From an uncultured Bdellovibrio sp. (lineage in GTDB: Bacteria > Bdellovibrionota > Bdellovibrionia > Bdellovibrionales > Bdellovibrionaceae): a DNA stretch of 9,910 nt. A program made the position numbers and the translations under genes. The notes beneath the pieces are model-generated. The model had not been told where the DNA came from. It did no database searches and saw nothing but the letters and a program-made list of their open reading frames with translations. This document shows positions 1 to 7,357 of this stretch, piece by piece; the stretch's first letter is position 1, and each line of letters opens with the position of its first letter. The stretch lies in assembly GCA_946482355.1 (NCBI GenBank), contig CAMLRE010000039.1, positions 1 to 9,910 of the forward strand, given 5' to 3'.

Positions 1-692
1 GTTAAGGCCGTACATCCCGAAGAAAAGGCGCGCAATAACAAGATCCAGCCAATATCCGGAAGATTATTCATCATCACGGTATGCGGGTGAACAGCTGCTG
101 GATCACTAGGTCCACGAATTAAACCCACACCAATTAAAACAAAGATAGAGAAAATGAAAAGATAAGTTGGAATTGCAAACACCGTCGCAGAATCTTTAAC
201 TCCACGAAGACTAAGAATCATAATAAGTAAGATGATCCAAACACAGGTAAATACTTGAACTCCAGCTAAAGAAGGAAAGGCAGAAACTAAGTTTTCTACG
301 CCGGCTGAAATCGACACGGCTACCGTGAGCGTGTAATCAATAAGTAAGGCAGCTGCGGCAACAAGACCTGCGGTAGTTCCAAGATTTTCTTTTGCAACAG
401 TGTAAGCTCCACCACCACCGGGATAGGCGCGAATAGTTTGGCGGTAAGAAAGAGTCACGATCATCATCAAGGCTAAGATACCTAAAGCAATCGGCAGAGA
501 CCAAACAGTAGCAAACGCAATTCCGCTTAATGTGAGTGGAATAATAATCTCTTCTGTCGCATACGCTACTGAAGACAAGGCATCAGAAGATAAAAGCGAA
601 AGAGCTTTCCATTTCGGAATTAATTCGTGTTGTTGTTGAGAGTTGTGTAGCGGGTCGCCAATCAGGATTCTTCGAATTTTAGAAGCAAACAT
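1..692 (-). CDS. kimA: KimA-like K+ transporter (APC superfamily), N-terminal part
   Basis: This integral membrane protein is predicted to import potassium, probably as K+/H+ symport, in the manner of B. subtilis KimA (formerly YdaO) of the KUP/APC superfamily. About 230 residues are visible and the C-terminal part lies beyond the left edge. My translation shows a cytoplasmic N-terminus, then SSDALSSVAYATEE (residues 35-48), AYPGGGGAYTVAKENLG (89-105), LLIDYTLTVAVSISAG (116-131) and FSSGCTAL near the cut. These are family signatures. From memory of KimA work, Asp36, Tyr43 and Asp117 help bind K+ in B. subtilis, and D37, Y44 and D119 here fit with a one- to two-residue offset. Several hydrophobic segments follow in order. 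The ATG at 692 follows an in-frame stop and has GAGGA 10 nt upstream. A CATAAT -10-like box lies further upstream with no clear -35. The 87-nt gap to yacG is too short for a typical ydaO (c-di-AMP) riboswitch. A generic amino-acid permease is the alternative, but the motifs favour KimA. Confidence 0.85.
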   Translation of the reverse strand, partial: MFASKIRRILIGDPLHNSQQQHELIPKWKALSLLSSDALSSVAYATEEIIIPLTLSGIAFATVWSLPIALGILALMMIVTLSYRQTIRAYPGGGGAYTVAKENLGTTAGLVAAAALLIDYTLTVAVSISAGVENLVSAFPSLAGVQVFTCVWIILLIMILSLRGVKDSATVFAIPTYLFIFSIFVLIGVGLIRGPSDPAAVHPHTVMMNNLPDIGWILLLRAFSSGCTAL

Positions 693-779
693 GGATGAAA
701 TGTCCTCTTACGCATCATTATGCAATAAAGGAAAGACTACTCCTGTTGTTGTCTGCCTGCAACTACTTGCTAAGCGGGG

Positions 780-1019
780 TTATTCGCCTGATTCGCCTTT
801 GTTTAAGGCTTCGTATAATTGTTCTAGGTCTTTTTCGTTGTAGGTTTGCTGCTCAACTGGGACTTTATAACCCTCAGAAGCCCATTCTCCCAGATCAATT
901 AATTTGCAACGTTCTGAGCAAAAGGGGCGAGACGGATTTTGTGGAGAGTATAACGCCAAACGCCCGCATTGCGGGCATTTGACTTGTCTAGCATTTGAAA
1001 AATTTGGAGTGTCAGTCAC
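780..1019 (-). CDS. yacG: DNA gyrase inhibitor YacG, zinc-binding
   Basis: This 79-residue cytoplasmic protein belongs to the YacG family. In E. coli YacG binds GyrB and inhibits gyrase DNA binding; that role is known from the family, not shown here. The treble-clef zinc site is intact: CPQC at residues 15-18 and CSERC at 34-38 supply four cysteines (C15, C18, C34, C38). They are followed by the diagnostic [13 protein letters not shown] (39-51). The C-terminal tail is acidic and Glu/Gln-rich. The start is a GTG at 1019, only 7 nt after the stop codon of the upstream lipoprotein gene. The only purine-rich stretch, AGAAGA, abuts the start, so translation is probably coupled to the upstream gene. 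The pairing with a lipoprotein gene has no obvious functional meaning. Confidence 0.93.
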   Translation of the reverse strand: MTDTPNFSNARQVKCPQCGRLALYSPQNPSRPFCSERCKLIDLGEWASEGYKVPVEQQTYNEKDLEQLYEALNKGESGE

Positions 1020-1026
1020 TCTTCTA

Positions 1027-1788
1027 TTAAAGACCGCAGTTCATGCGTTGGCAACGAGTGAAAGTACCTTGCGCCGCAGGAATGTCGCCCACTTTAAAGA
1101 TAAACGGTAATTGGTTATCTTGCATTTTACCTTGTGGAACTTCGATCGTAATTTTTGTTCTGTTTAAACCTGACCAAGCATCACCGTAACCGTTAGCTGA
1201 AAAACCAACCGAGTTGTTGATTAAAGAAACTGCTAACTGAAGTTGTAATGGATTACGATAAACACCGTTGTATTGCTTAGGATCTGGTAAGAAAACACCA
1301 GTTACATAACCTAAAGCGATACCTAAAGCACCCCAACCAGATGGTAATTGGTAGCCGTAGTTAAAGTACGGGTTAACACGTGGTTGAGCTACGAAAGTAG
1401 CTAATAAAGAGTTACCACCGCTTGGAGGAAATTGAATAATCATATCCATAGAACCACCAACGTAAGCATCACAACCGTAGTATCCACCAGATGCGCCACC
1501 GGCTCTGTTACAAACGCCCATGCCGTATTGAAAAAATTCCTGCATTTTAGCGCCGTTTACGATTTGTAATTGTGAAGTTCCAGAATAAGTATCAGCGTAG
1601 AAACCATTTTGGTAATTTCCACCAGATGGTTGTACGTAACCGCCGTTACCTGTGTAACAAGCTCCATTATAATATGTAGTCCCGACAGGGCATGTAGCAT
1701 TAGCTTGGTTGTCATTATTATTGCCTTGGCAACTTGATAAGCCTGCAACTACCGCTAATAAACCAAATACATAAAGTAAGTGTTTCAT
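1027..1788 (-). CDS. Gly/Asn/Tyr-rich secreted lipoprotein, unknown function
   Basis: I do not recognise a family for this 253-residue protein. It begins with a lipoprotein signal peptide: K2, H3, a hydrophobic core, then lipobox L17-S18-S19-C20. The residue after the cysteine is Gln, not Asp, so outer-membrane sorting is likely by the E. coli +2 rule. The mature N-terminus is low-complexity (Asn, Gly, Gln, Tyr). Six further cysteines (C33, C44, C93, C106, C246, C251) fall into close pairs and could form disulfides. The middle is rich in Gly, Tyr and aromatic residues, suggesting a beta-rich extracytoplasmic fold. An upstream in-frame start at 1809 exists, but the ATG at 1788 is chosen because AGAGGAG sits about 5 nt before it and the signal peptide then begins MKHLL. 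yacG follows 7 nt downstream, so the two are probably cotranscribed. Confidence 0.85.
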   Translation of the reverse strand: MKHLLYVFGLLAVVAGLSSCQGNNNDNQANATCPVGTTYYNGACYTGNGGYVQPSGGNYQNGFYADTYSGTSQLQIVNGAKMQEFFQYGMGVCNRAGGASGGYYGCDAYVGGSMDMIIQFPPSGGNSLLATFVAQPRVNPYFNYGYQLPSGWGALGIALGYVTGVFLPDPKQYNGVYRNPLQLQLAVSLINNSVGFSANGYGDAWSGLNRTKITIEVPQGKMQDNQLPFIFKVGDIPAAQGTFTRCQRMNCGL

Positions 1789-1856
1789 AAAAACTCCTCT
1801 GACAACCAAAGAAGTTACAATTAGCGTACCCGGGTTTTAACAATTTTATAGGACTT

Positions 1857-1881
1857 GAGCTGTCAAAGGATTCGACAGCTC
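1857..1881. repeat. Perfect 8-bp inverted repeat between two minus-strand genes
   Basis: GAGCTGTC (1857-1864) and GACAGCTC (1874-1881) are exact reverse complements around a 9-nt loop. The element sits 45 nt beyond the stop of the outer-membrane protein gene and about 70 nt before the lipoprotein ribosome binding site. No T-run follows on the minus strand, so it is a poor intrinsic terminator for the gene it trails. Read on the minus strand, the second arm contains TTGACA, but no good -10 box lies at the right distance. An 8-bp direct repeat GTTTTAAC flanks it (1834-1841 and 1883-1890). It may be an operator or a weak terminator. Confidence 0.5.
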
Positions 1882-1925
1882 TGTTTTAACGGCAACAAAT
1901 GTCACCATATATAGAGATAGAAAAA

Positions 1926-2759
1926 TTAGAATAAGTAGCGGAAAGTAGCGCCTAGATAAACGATGTTAACGCGATCTGCATTGAAGTCTTCAGGGTGTTT
2001 TGCAACGAGTGAAGTTACTTTTGGAATAATCTCAAATTGAGGCGCAGTTTCAAAGCGTCCTGTGAACTCTAAACCTTGATAAAGATCAGTTTCACGTTGG
2101 TGAACAAAAGCCCCTGTTAAGTGGTATTGCTTCTGAAATTCCATATAAATTTTTAGAACGTGAGAAGTTGTTTCATCAAGATCGACTTCAGTTTCAATGC
2201 CGCCTGTTGTTTGAGTTTCTTTACCCTCTAAATTTTTTGTGTAATTAATGTGTCCGCCGATAAGGTATTCACTTACTGGAACAGCAAGGCCTGCTTCAAG
2301 TTGGTAGCTATTTTGACCGCTGGCCATAGTGTATTCGTCAGAATCGAAATTACGTTTAGCTTTTTGTGCAGCAAATCCATAAGCGGCAGAGTAAAAAACA
2401 CCTAAATCAGCCACATCTAAATTACCTTTTACACGCACAACAGGATCAGCAAAACCTTTACCTTTAGTTGTTTGAGTATTTGTATTTGGTGCATTAATTT
2501 CAGTGCGCATATTTTGGTGTGACACTTCAAAACCAACACTTAAAAACTCAGTTAGACCATAAAAATATTTGGCGCTTAAATCTAAGCCGATCCCTTTTAA
2601 GTCTCCCGCATTGTTTTTAAATTCCATGTTGGCTACAGCTAAGTTAATTCCCGGTAGAACTTCGTTTTGTCCTTCAGAGGGAGTTAGAGTGTAGTTAGAT
2701 TCGATTTTGGCCTGTGCTAATGACGTTAAAAATAATAACGCAATTACTAAAACTTTCAT
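1926..2759 (-). CDS. Predicted outer-membrane beta-barrel protein, unknown function
   Basis: This 277-residue protein has a classical signal peptide (MKVLVIALLF, cleavage expected after LAQA, residue 17). The mature chain alternates polar and hydrophobic residues, as expected of amphipathic beta strands, for example in GIGLDLSAKYFYGL and NIVYLGATFRYLF. It ends in phenylalanine within GATFRYLF, which matches the C-terminal signal recognised by the BAM complex. No cysteines are visible. Short charged and Asn/Thr-rich stretches look like loops. The size would suit a 10- to 14-strand barrel; substrate or role cannot be read from the sequence. An in-frame ATG at 2822 would add 21 charged residues ahead of the signal peptide, so the ATG at 2759 is preferred; it has AAGGA 7 nt upstream. 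It is divergent from acs. Confidence 0.82.
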   Translation of the reverse strand: MKVLVIALLFLTSLAQAKIESNYTLTPSEGQNEVLPGINLAVANMEFKNNAGDLKGIGLDLSAKYFYGLTEFLSVGFEVSHQNMRTEINAPNTNTQTTKGKGFADPVVRVKGNLDVADLGVFYSAAYGFAAQKAKRNFDSDEYTMASGQNSYQLEAGLAVPVSEYLIGGHINYTKNLEGKETQTTGGIETEVDLDETTSHVLKIYMEFQKQYHLTGAFVHQRETDLYQGLEFTGRFETAPQFEIIPKVTSLVAKHPEDFNADRVNIVYLGATFRYLF

Positions 2760-2795
2760 GTTTTTATCCTTCTTCCGTGTAGGTGAAAGAATAAG

Positions 2796-2821
2796 TATTC
2801 TAAAGACGCGCTCCATTGTCA
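2796..2821 (-). promoter_or_regulatory. Possible sigma-70-like promoter for the outer-membrane protein gene
   Basis: On the minus strand ATGACA (2821-2816; five of six to TTGACA) is followed 17 nt later by AATACT (four of six to TATAAT). Its -35 hexamer coincides with that of the proposed acs promoter on the other strand. This is a motif match only. Confidence 0.28.
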
Positions 2822-2843
2822 TGAAAAAAAGTGGCCTTAGATT
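2816..2843 (+). promoter_or_regulatory. Probable sigma-70-like promoter of acs
   Basis: TTGTCA (2816-2821; five of six) and TAGATT (2838-2843; four of six) are separated by 16 nt. The start site would be near 2850, giving a leader of about 33 nt that carries the GGAGA ribosome binding site. GGCCT/AGGCC, a short inverted repeat, overlaps the -10 region (2833-2850) and might be a regulator site. Confidence 0.42.
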
Positions 2844-2882
2844 TAGGCCTTCGCTAAGATTTTGGGGTTGGAGAATTTAGAT

Positions 2883-4721
2883 ATGAATACAGATAATCAC
2901 TGGAAACAAGTTGCTGAACGTTTAACTTGGATTAAACCTTTCACAAAGCTTAAACAAGTTTCATTTAACAAGCCTGTAAGTATCAAGTGGTACGAAGACG
3001 GGCAGCTGAATGTGGCTGCGAATTGTATCGACCGCCATTTAAGTAAAAATGGCGATAAAGTGGCGATCATTTGGGAGCCAGATAACGTTAATGAACCGGC
3101 TAAAAAAATCACTTACAAAGAATTGCACTCTCATGTGAATCGTATGGCGAATGTTTTAAAAAAACATGGCGTTAAAAAAGGTGATTTTGTAACTATCTAT
3201 TTACCGATGATTCCTGAAGCGGCTTACGCGATGTTAGCTTGTGCTCGACTGGGAGCGGTTCATTCAGTGGTGTTTGGGGGATTTTCTCCAGATTCATTAG
3301 CTGATCGTATTCATGACTGCGAATCTAAAATCGTGATCACGGCCGATGAAGGTTACCGTGGCGGAAAAACTGTTCCGTTAAAAAAGAATGTTGATGCAGC
3401 TCTTAAAAAATCACCAACTGTTGAAAAAGTTTTAGTTGTAAAACGCACTGGCGCTGACCTTCCAAAAGGTGAAAAAGATTTATCTTACGAAGAAGAAATT
3501 AAGTCTGTTTCTGATGAATGTGCTTTTGAAACAATGAACGCCGAAGATCCGTTATTTATTCTTTACACTTCGGGTTCTACCGGCAAACCAAAGGGTGTTC
3601 TTCACACATCTGCGGGTTATTTAGCTTTTGCCAGCTGGACGCATGAAAAAGTTTTTGATTATAAGCCAAACGATATCTACTGGTGTACGGCCGATGTGGG
3701 TTGGGTCACAGGGCATAGTTACATCGTGTACGGGCCGTTAGCAAATGGCGCTACAACACTAATGTTTGAAGGTATTCCTTCATACCCGACAGCGTCTCGT
3801 TTTTGGGAAGTGATTGATAAACATCAGGTTAATATTTTCTATACCGCTCCCACCGCGATTCGTGCATTGATGCGTGAAGGATTAGAACCCGTTAAAAAAA
3901 CATCGCGCAAATCATTACGTGTGCTGGGTTCGGTGGGTGAACCGATTAACCCCGAAGCTTGGCAGTGGTATTCTGACAATGTAGGTGATGGGCGTTGTCC
4001 GGTGGTTGATACTTGGTGGCAAACCGAAACGGGCGGAATTTTAATTTCTCCGTTAGCGGCAGAAACGAAGACTAAACCAGGATCTGCGACATTTCCGCTT
4101 CCTGGAATCGAAGCCAAAATTTTATCTCCAGAAGGAAAAGTTTTAGAAGGCGCTTGTGAAGGTGTTCTTGTTATGGCTGATTCATGGCCTGGGCAAATGC
4201 GCACGGTTTATAAAGATCATAAACGTTTTGAAGAAACTTATTTTAGCACTTATCCGGGATATTATTTTACCGGTGACGGCTGTAAGCGTGATGAAGACGG
4301 TTACTACTGGATCACAGGACGCGTAGACGATGTGATTAATGTGTCGGGCCACCGTATCGGAACAGCTGAAATTGAATCGGCGTTAGTTGATCATCAATCG
4401 GTTGCAGAAGCTGCGGTTGTGGGTTACCCGCATGAAATCAAAGGTCAGGGTATTTACGCTTATGTGACTTTAAAAAACGGCGTTCAAGAGAACGATCAGC
4501 TTAAACAAGAGCTGGTTCAGCATGTACGTAAATTGATCGGACCCATTGCAACGCCTGATAAGTTACAATGGGCTCCGCAGTTACCAAAGACACGTTCGGG
4601 TAAAATCATGCGCCGTATTTTAAGAAAAATTGCGGAAAATCAAATTGATAGCTTAGGTGACACATCGACTTTGTTAGATCCGTCGGTTGTGGATCACTTA
4701 GTTAAGAATAAGCTGAGTTAG
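2883..4721 (+). CDS. acs: Acetyl-CoA synthetase (AMP-forming)
   Basis: This enzyme activates acetate in two steps: acetate + ATP gives acetyl-AMP + PPi, then CoA displaces AMP to give acetyl-CoA. It is cytoplasmic and lets the cell use acetate. The 612-residue product aligns by eye with E. coli Acs (652 residues) almost throughout. Visible landmarks are WIKPF and IKWYEDG near the N-terminus, the nucleotide loop SGSTGKPKG (230-238), [10 protein letters not shown] (376-385), YFTGDG and [10 protein letters not shown], and [15 protein letters not shown] (568-582). K574 in the last motif is the catalytic lysine that Pat acetylates and CobB deacetylates in other bacteria, so that control is possible. 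It ends with the family's GDTSTL-DP sequence. An in-frame TTG at 2862 is possible, but the ATG at 2883 has GGAGA 8 nt upstream. No partner gene such as actP follows. Confidence 0.97.
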   Translation: MNTDNHWKQVAERLTWIKPFTKLKQVSFNKPVSIKWYEDGQLNVAANCIDRHLSKNGDKVAIIWEPDNVNEPAKKITYKELHSHVNRMANVLKKHGVKKGDFVTIYLPMIPEAAYAMLACARLGAVHSVVFGGFSPDSLADRIHDCESKIVITADEGYRGGKTVPLKKNVDAALKKSPTVEKVLVVKRTGADLPKGEKDLSYEEEIKSVSDECAFETMNAEDPLFILYTSGSTGKPKGVLHTSAGYLAFASWTHEKVFDYKPNDIYWCTADVGWVTGHSYIVYGPLANGATTLMFEGIPSYPTASRFWEVIDKHQVNIFYTAPTAIRALMREGLEPVKKTSRKSLRVLGSVGEPINPEAWQWYSDNVGDGRCPVVDTWWQTETGGILISPLAAETKTKPGSATFPLPGIEAKILSPEGKVLEGACEGVLVMADSWPGQMRTVYKDHKRFEETYFSTYPGYYFTGDGCKRDEDGYYWITGRVDDVINVSGHRIGTAEIESALVDHQSVAEAAVVGYPHEIKGQGIYAYVTLKNGVQENDQLKQELVQHVRKLIGPIATPDKLQWAPQLPKTRSGKIMRRILRKIAENQIDSLGDTSTLLDPSVVDHLVKNKLS

Positions 4722-4787
4722 CTTAGGTGCGTTTGAGGCTGCATTTTGAATATGCATTTTCAAGTGCTGTGCAATTACTCTTCATGA

Positions 4788-4817
4788 TTGATTCATCATA
4801 GAGCGTAAGGCTAGACT
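4788..4817 (+). promoter_or_regulatory. Candidate promoter giving a leaderless TonB-receptor mRNA
   Basis: TTGATT (4788-4793; four of six to TTGACA) and TAGACT (4812-4817; four of six to TATAAT, and a perfect TAnnnT) are 18 nt apart. Exactly 7 nt separate TAGACT from the ATG at 4825, so transcription would begin at or next to the start codon. No Shine-Dalgarno sequence is present at a useful distance, which supports a leaderless transcript. Experimental start-site data would settle it. Confidence 0.45.
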
Positions 4818-4827
4818 ACGCTCTATG
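4797..4827 (+). repeat. Perfect 11-bp inverted repeat enclosing the TonB-receptor start codon
   Basis: CATAGAGCGTA (4797-4807) and TACGCTCTATG (4817-4827) are exact reverse complements around a 9-nt loop. The final ATG of the right arm is the start codon of the receptor gene. The repeat overlaps the promoter spacer and all of the proposed -10 box. It could be a repressor operator or, if transcription begins upstream, an RNA hairpin that hides the start codon. Confidence 0.7.
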
Positions 4828-6657
4828 AAACTAGTTACTTTATTATCGTTATTATTCGTCAGCATTCAAACTTTTGCCATTCAAGAAATTGAAGTGGTTG
4901 TGGCCGATCAAAGCTTTAGCTCGTCAAGCAAAGTGGTGATCTCTGAAAAAGAAATTAAAAAATCACAGGTTAATAATATTTCGACGTTATTATCGTCTGA
5001 AGCCAATGTGGCCATTTCAAGTTCTAACTTTACACCGAACTCAATCTACATCCGCGGCGGAGATACAAGCCACGTGTTATTCTTAATTGATGGTATTCCA
5101 TATTATGATCCATCAACAATTCAACGTACGGTGAATCTTTCAACTTTAAATTTACGTTCGATTAAAAAAATCGAAATTATCAAGGGTTCGCAGTCAGTTC
5201 TTTACGGCGGTCAGGCTTTAGCGGGCGTGATCAAAATCGAAACTTTTCCGACAGATATTAAAACATCATCTGATTTTACGGTAACTGGTGGCGAACGTTT
5301 TGCCGAACTTAACATCGGTCAACAAGTCAAAGTAAATGAAACTCAAGGTTTTGCAGGTAATATCAAGTTAACTGATGCTCATAATATTTCTCCGGCCAAA
5401 GATTCTTCAAAAACTTACCCACAACGTTTAACGAATGTGGATTTAACATACACACTTCGTGATTTATTTTCTCCGCAATACGAAGTGATTGCTAAAGGCC
5501 AGTACACAGACGATCAAAGCCAGATTTCAACTTACGATGCAGGAACGGGTGTTTCTTTAGATACTGAAAATTTCGATGTGCAAACTGAAGCGGTTAACTA
5601 CGGTTTGGTTTTACGTAAAAAAGATTTGTTTTCTTTAGCTTTTTCGCAGCAATACACTGAACGTAAATTTGAACAGGACATTATCTCTGGTGCAGGCACG
5701 CAGACTGAAGAAATTTACGATGGTTTATTACAAGCTGTGCGTTTAGATGTAAAAGCCTTTGAAAGCGAATCTTTTAAGGTTGATGCCGGCGCAAGCTTTA
5801 ATCATGAAGAGTTATACTATAAAGCTTCAGGTGTTGTTCGTGCTGATCAGTTTCAGGAGTATGAAGGTGTTTTTGTTAAAGCCGCTTTTAAACCAACTGA
5901 AAAAGTTGTTACCGAAGCCGGCGTTCGTAAAGAGTTAAGCAAAATGAAATCAGTGGCTGATACTTACCAAGTGGGTTTATCGTATGCTGATTTTGTTAAG
6001 ATCGAACACTCAACAGGATTTAAATCGCCATCGTTATACCAACAATTTTCAACACGCGGTAATCCTGATTTAAAACCAGAAAAAGTCACAACGACTGCTG
6101 CAACGGTTGAAGATCAGTTAACTGAAAAAGTGCGAGGTTCGTTTACGGTATTTACTTCTGAGTACGATAACTTAATCATCACGCAAGGTACTCCAAGCAA
6201 ATACCAAAACGTTTCAAAAACCGAAACAACGGGTGCTGAAGCGTACTTTAATTACGATAATCAAGAAGCCGCAACGCGTGTGCAGCTTTCTTTGGGTTAT
6301 CAAGAACCAAAAGATCATTCGACACACGATTGGTTAGTGCGCCGTGCTTTAAGAACAGCGTCATTAAAAGTAAATCACGATCTTAATGATAAAGCGTCAT
6401 TAGGTACTGAAGTGGTTCATACCGGAAGCCGTCGTGACCAGTATTTCACATTTACTCCGCCATTTACGTTTGCTACGGCGACAACAACATTACCAAGTTA
6501 CACGCTGGTGCATATCGTTGGTAATTACAAAGCCAGCGATAATTTAAACTTATTTGCACGCGCCGAAAATATCTTTAGTCAGGAGTATCAACCGTCTTAC
6601 GGCTATTATGTTGATGGACCTGTGGTTCGTGCTGGGTTAAACTACACTCTAGAATAG
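4825..6657 (+). CDS. TonB-dependent outer-membrane receptor, BtuB-like
   Basis: This 610-residue protein is predicted to take up a scarce nutrient, such as a corrinoid or metal chelate, across the outer membrane using TonB-ExbBD energy. A signal peptide covers residues 1-18 (cleavage after QTFA). IEVVVAD (22-28) resembles a TonB box. The plug follows: YIRGGD (75-80), SHVLFLIDG (82-90) and IEIIKGSQSVLYGG (116-129). The rest is a long amphipathic beta barrel, with the typical late motif NIFSQEYQPSYG near the C-terminus. The final residue is Glu rather than the usual aromatic. Length and SHVL-LIDG match BtuB (614 residues in E. coli), but the substrate is not determined. No cobalamin riboswitch fits in the 103-nt upstream gap. 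The start has no ribosome binding site and lies in an inverted repeat. It is probably cotranscribed with the next gene, 10 nt downstream. Confidence 0.92.
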   Translation: MKLVTLLSLLFVSIQTFAIQEIEVVVADQSFSSSSKVVISEKEIKKSQVNNISTLLSSEANVAISSSNFTPNSIYIRGGDTSHVLFLIDGIPYYDPSTIQRTVNLSTLNLRSIKKIEIIKGSQSVLYGGQALAGVIKIETFPTDIKTSSDFTVTGGERFAELNIGQQVKVNETQGFAGNIKLTDAHNISPAKDSSKTYPQRLTNVDLTYTLRDLFSPQYEVIAKGQYTDDQSQISTYDAGTGVSLDTENFDVQTEAVNYGLVLRKKDLFSLAFSQQYTERKFEQDIISGAGTQTEEIYDGLLQAVRLDVKAFESESFKVDAGASFNHEELYYKASGVVRADQFQEYEGVFVKAAFKPTEKVVTEAGVRKELSKMKSVADTYQVGLSYADFVKIEHSTGFKSPSLYQQFSTRGNPDLKPEKVTTTAATVEDQLTEKVRGSFTVFTSEYDNLIITQGTPSKYQNVSKTETTGAEAYFNYDNQEAATRVQLSLGYQEPKDHSTHDWLVRRALRTASLKVNHDLNDKASLGTEVVHTGSRRDQYFTFTPPFTFATATTTLPSYTLVHIVGNYKASDNLNLFARAENIFSQEYQPSYGYYVDGPVVRAGLNYTLE

Positions 6658-6667
6658 GGGTGTAGTT

Positions 6668-6961
6668 ATGAAATCAGTTCTTGTTCTTTTAATCGCGCTT
6701 TCAAGCGCACAAGCTTTCGCCTGTAAAATGACTCCGATGGGAGCTACATCGCGTGCGATGAAAGCTATTACAGATTTTGCTTTGGCTAATGAAGCGCCGG
6801 ATTCTTCACTTCGTGCGATTTATGATTGCGAACGTAATTATGTTTACGAAGTTCAAAAGCAAACAAAATGTATTGCAGTTCCGGTTAAAGTTGAAATCGG
6901 CCCTGACTGTAGCCACACTGTGGTTAAGCTGGCAGATAAAATAAGCTGCCGTTTAAATTAG
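6668..6961 (+). CDS. Small Cys-containing exported protein in the TonB-receptor operon
   Basis: No family is recognised for this 97-residue protein. The N-terminus is a clear signal peptide (MKSVLVLLIALSSAQAFA) with cleavage expected after residue 18, leaving Cys19 as the first mature residue. The sequence before it, AFAC, is a poor lipobox, so a soluble periplasmic protein is somewhat more likely than a lipoprotein. Four more cysteines (C54, C68, C81, C94) are spaced by 13 or 14 residues and could form two disulfides. AGGGG, overlapping the stop of the receptor gene, lies 7 nt before the ATG, so the two genes are almost certainly one transcript and perhaps translationally coupled. A role in handling the receptor's ligand is only inferred from position. 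Confidence 0.8.
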   Translation: MKSVLVLLIALSSAQAFACKMTPMGATSRAMKAITDFALANEAPDSSLRAIYDCERNYVYEVQKQTKCIAVPVKVEIGPDCSHTVVKLADKISCRLN

Positions 6962-6971
6962 TTGTTTCATC

Positions 6972-7001
6972 TTGAGACAAAGCCTTAATTAAAACCATAA
7001 T
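6972..7001 (+). promoter_or_regulatory. Probable sigma-70-like promoter of the small lipoprotein gene
   Basis: TTGAGA (6972-6977) and CATAAT (6996-7001) each match five of six consensus bases and are 18 nt apart. Transcription would start near 7008 and leave a leader of only about 14 nt before the ATG at 7022. Confidence 0.5.
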
Positions 7002-7021
7002 TCTTCCGATACAAACAGAGT

Positions 7022-7357
7022 ATGAAAAAGCATAACTTTGTACGTATCGGACTTATGGTTTTAGCGGCATTAACAGTTTCAGCCTGTTCGCCGTTTGGTA
7101 ATCAATCTTTAATCCAAGATATTTCAAAAGAGATCGGGGTTTTTATTCCCGGTAAAACCAGCACGAGCGTTATCTCGAGTGCTTCTTCAACTTTAACGAC
7201 TCCTGATCCTGCGAATGGTCCTGCAGGTCAACAGCCGTACAGCGTAACTCACTCTGTGGGTGATGCTTACCAACAACCGACGTTCCGTGCACAAGATGCG
7301 ACGAACACGCCGTCAGGTTATACGGTATTCTCGTCAGTTTCTGGCGATATTAAATAA
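7022..7357 (+). CDS. Small Ser/Thr-rich lipoprotein, unknown function
   Basis: This 111-residue protein has a lipoprotein signal peptide: basic residues at 2, 3 and 8, a hydrophobic stretch, and lipobox V19-S20-A21-C22. Ser at the position after Cys suggests outer-membrane sorting by the E. coli rule. The mature part is rich in Ser, Thr, Pro, Gly and Gln with few hydrophobic runs, so it is probably largely disordered or a surface linker. No catalytic motif is visible and I recognise no family. Translation signals are weak: only ACAGAG directly before the ATG. Its last 24 bp, including the stop codon, overlap the 3' end of lgt on the other strand, so the two genes share their ends with no room for a conventional terminator between them. 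Confidence 0.75.
   Translation: MKKHNFVRIGLMVLAALTVSACSPFGNQSLIQDISKEIGVFIPGKTSTSVISSASSTLTTPDPANGPAGQQPYSVTHSVGDAYQQPTFRAQDATNTPSGYTVFSSVSGDIK

Noticed and set aside
2862..2882. Upstream TTG start for acs, and similar upstream starts at 1809, 2822 and 8598 for the other genes
   Set aside because: In each case the downstream ATG has a well-spaced purine-rich ribosome binding site, and the upstream extension puts charged or non-conserved residues ahead of the signal peptide, membrane segment or family start.
3839..4204. Long reading frame on the minus strand inside acs
   Set aside because: Shadow of a strongly conserved coding sequence on the plus strand, with no start signal or family resemblance.
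4740..4760. Possible terminator of acs: TGCAT...ATGCA hairpin followed by TTTT, overlapping a repeated TGCATTTT
   Set aside because: Only five AT-rich base pairs, too weak to call. A better terminator for acs is not visible before the TonB receptor gene.
4722..4824. Cobalamin riboswitch before the BtuB-like gene
   Set aside because: The gap of 103 nt is too short for the full element and no B12-box-like sequence is seen.
6927..6975. GGCAG/CTGCC hairpin at the end of the small Cys protein gene and GTTTCA/TGAGAC just after it
   Set aside because: Short stems without T-runs; one lies inside the coding sequence. Not supportable as terminators.
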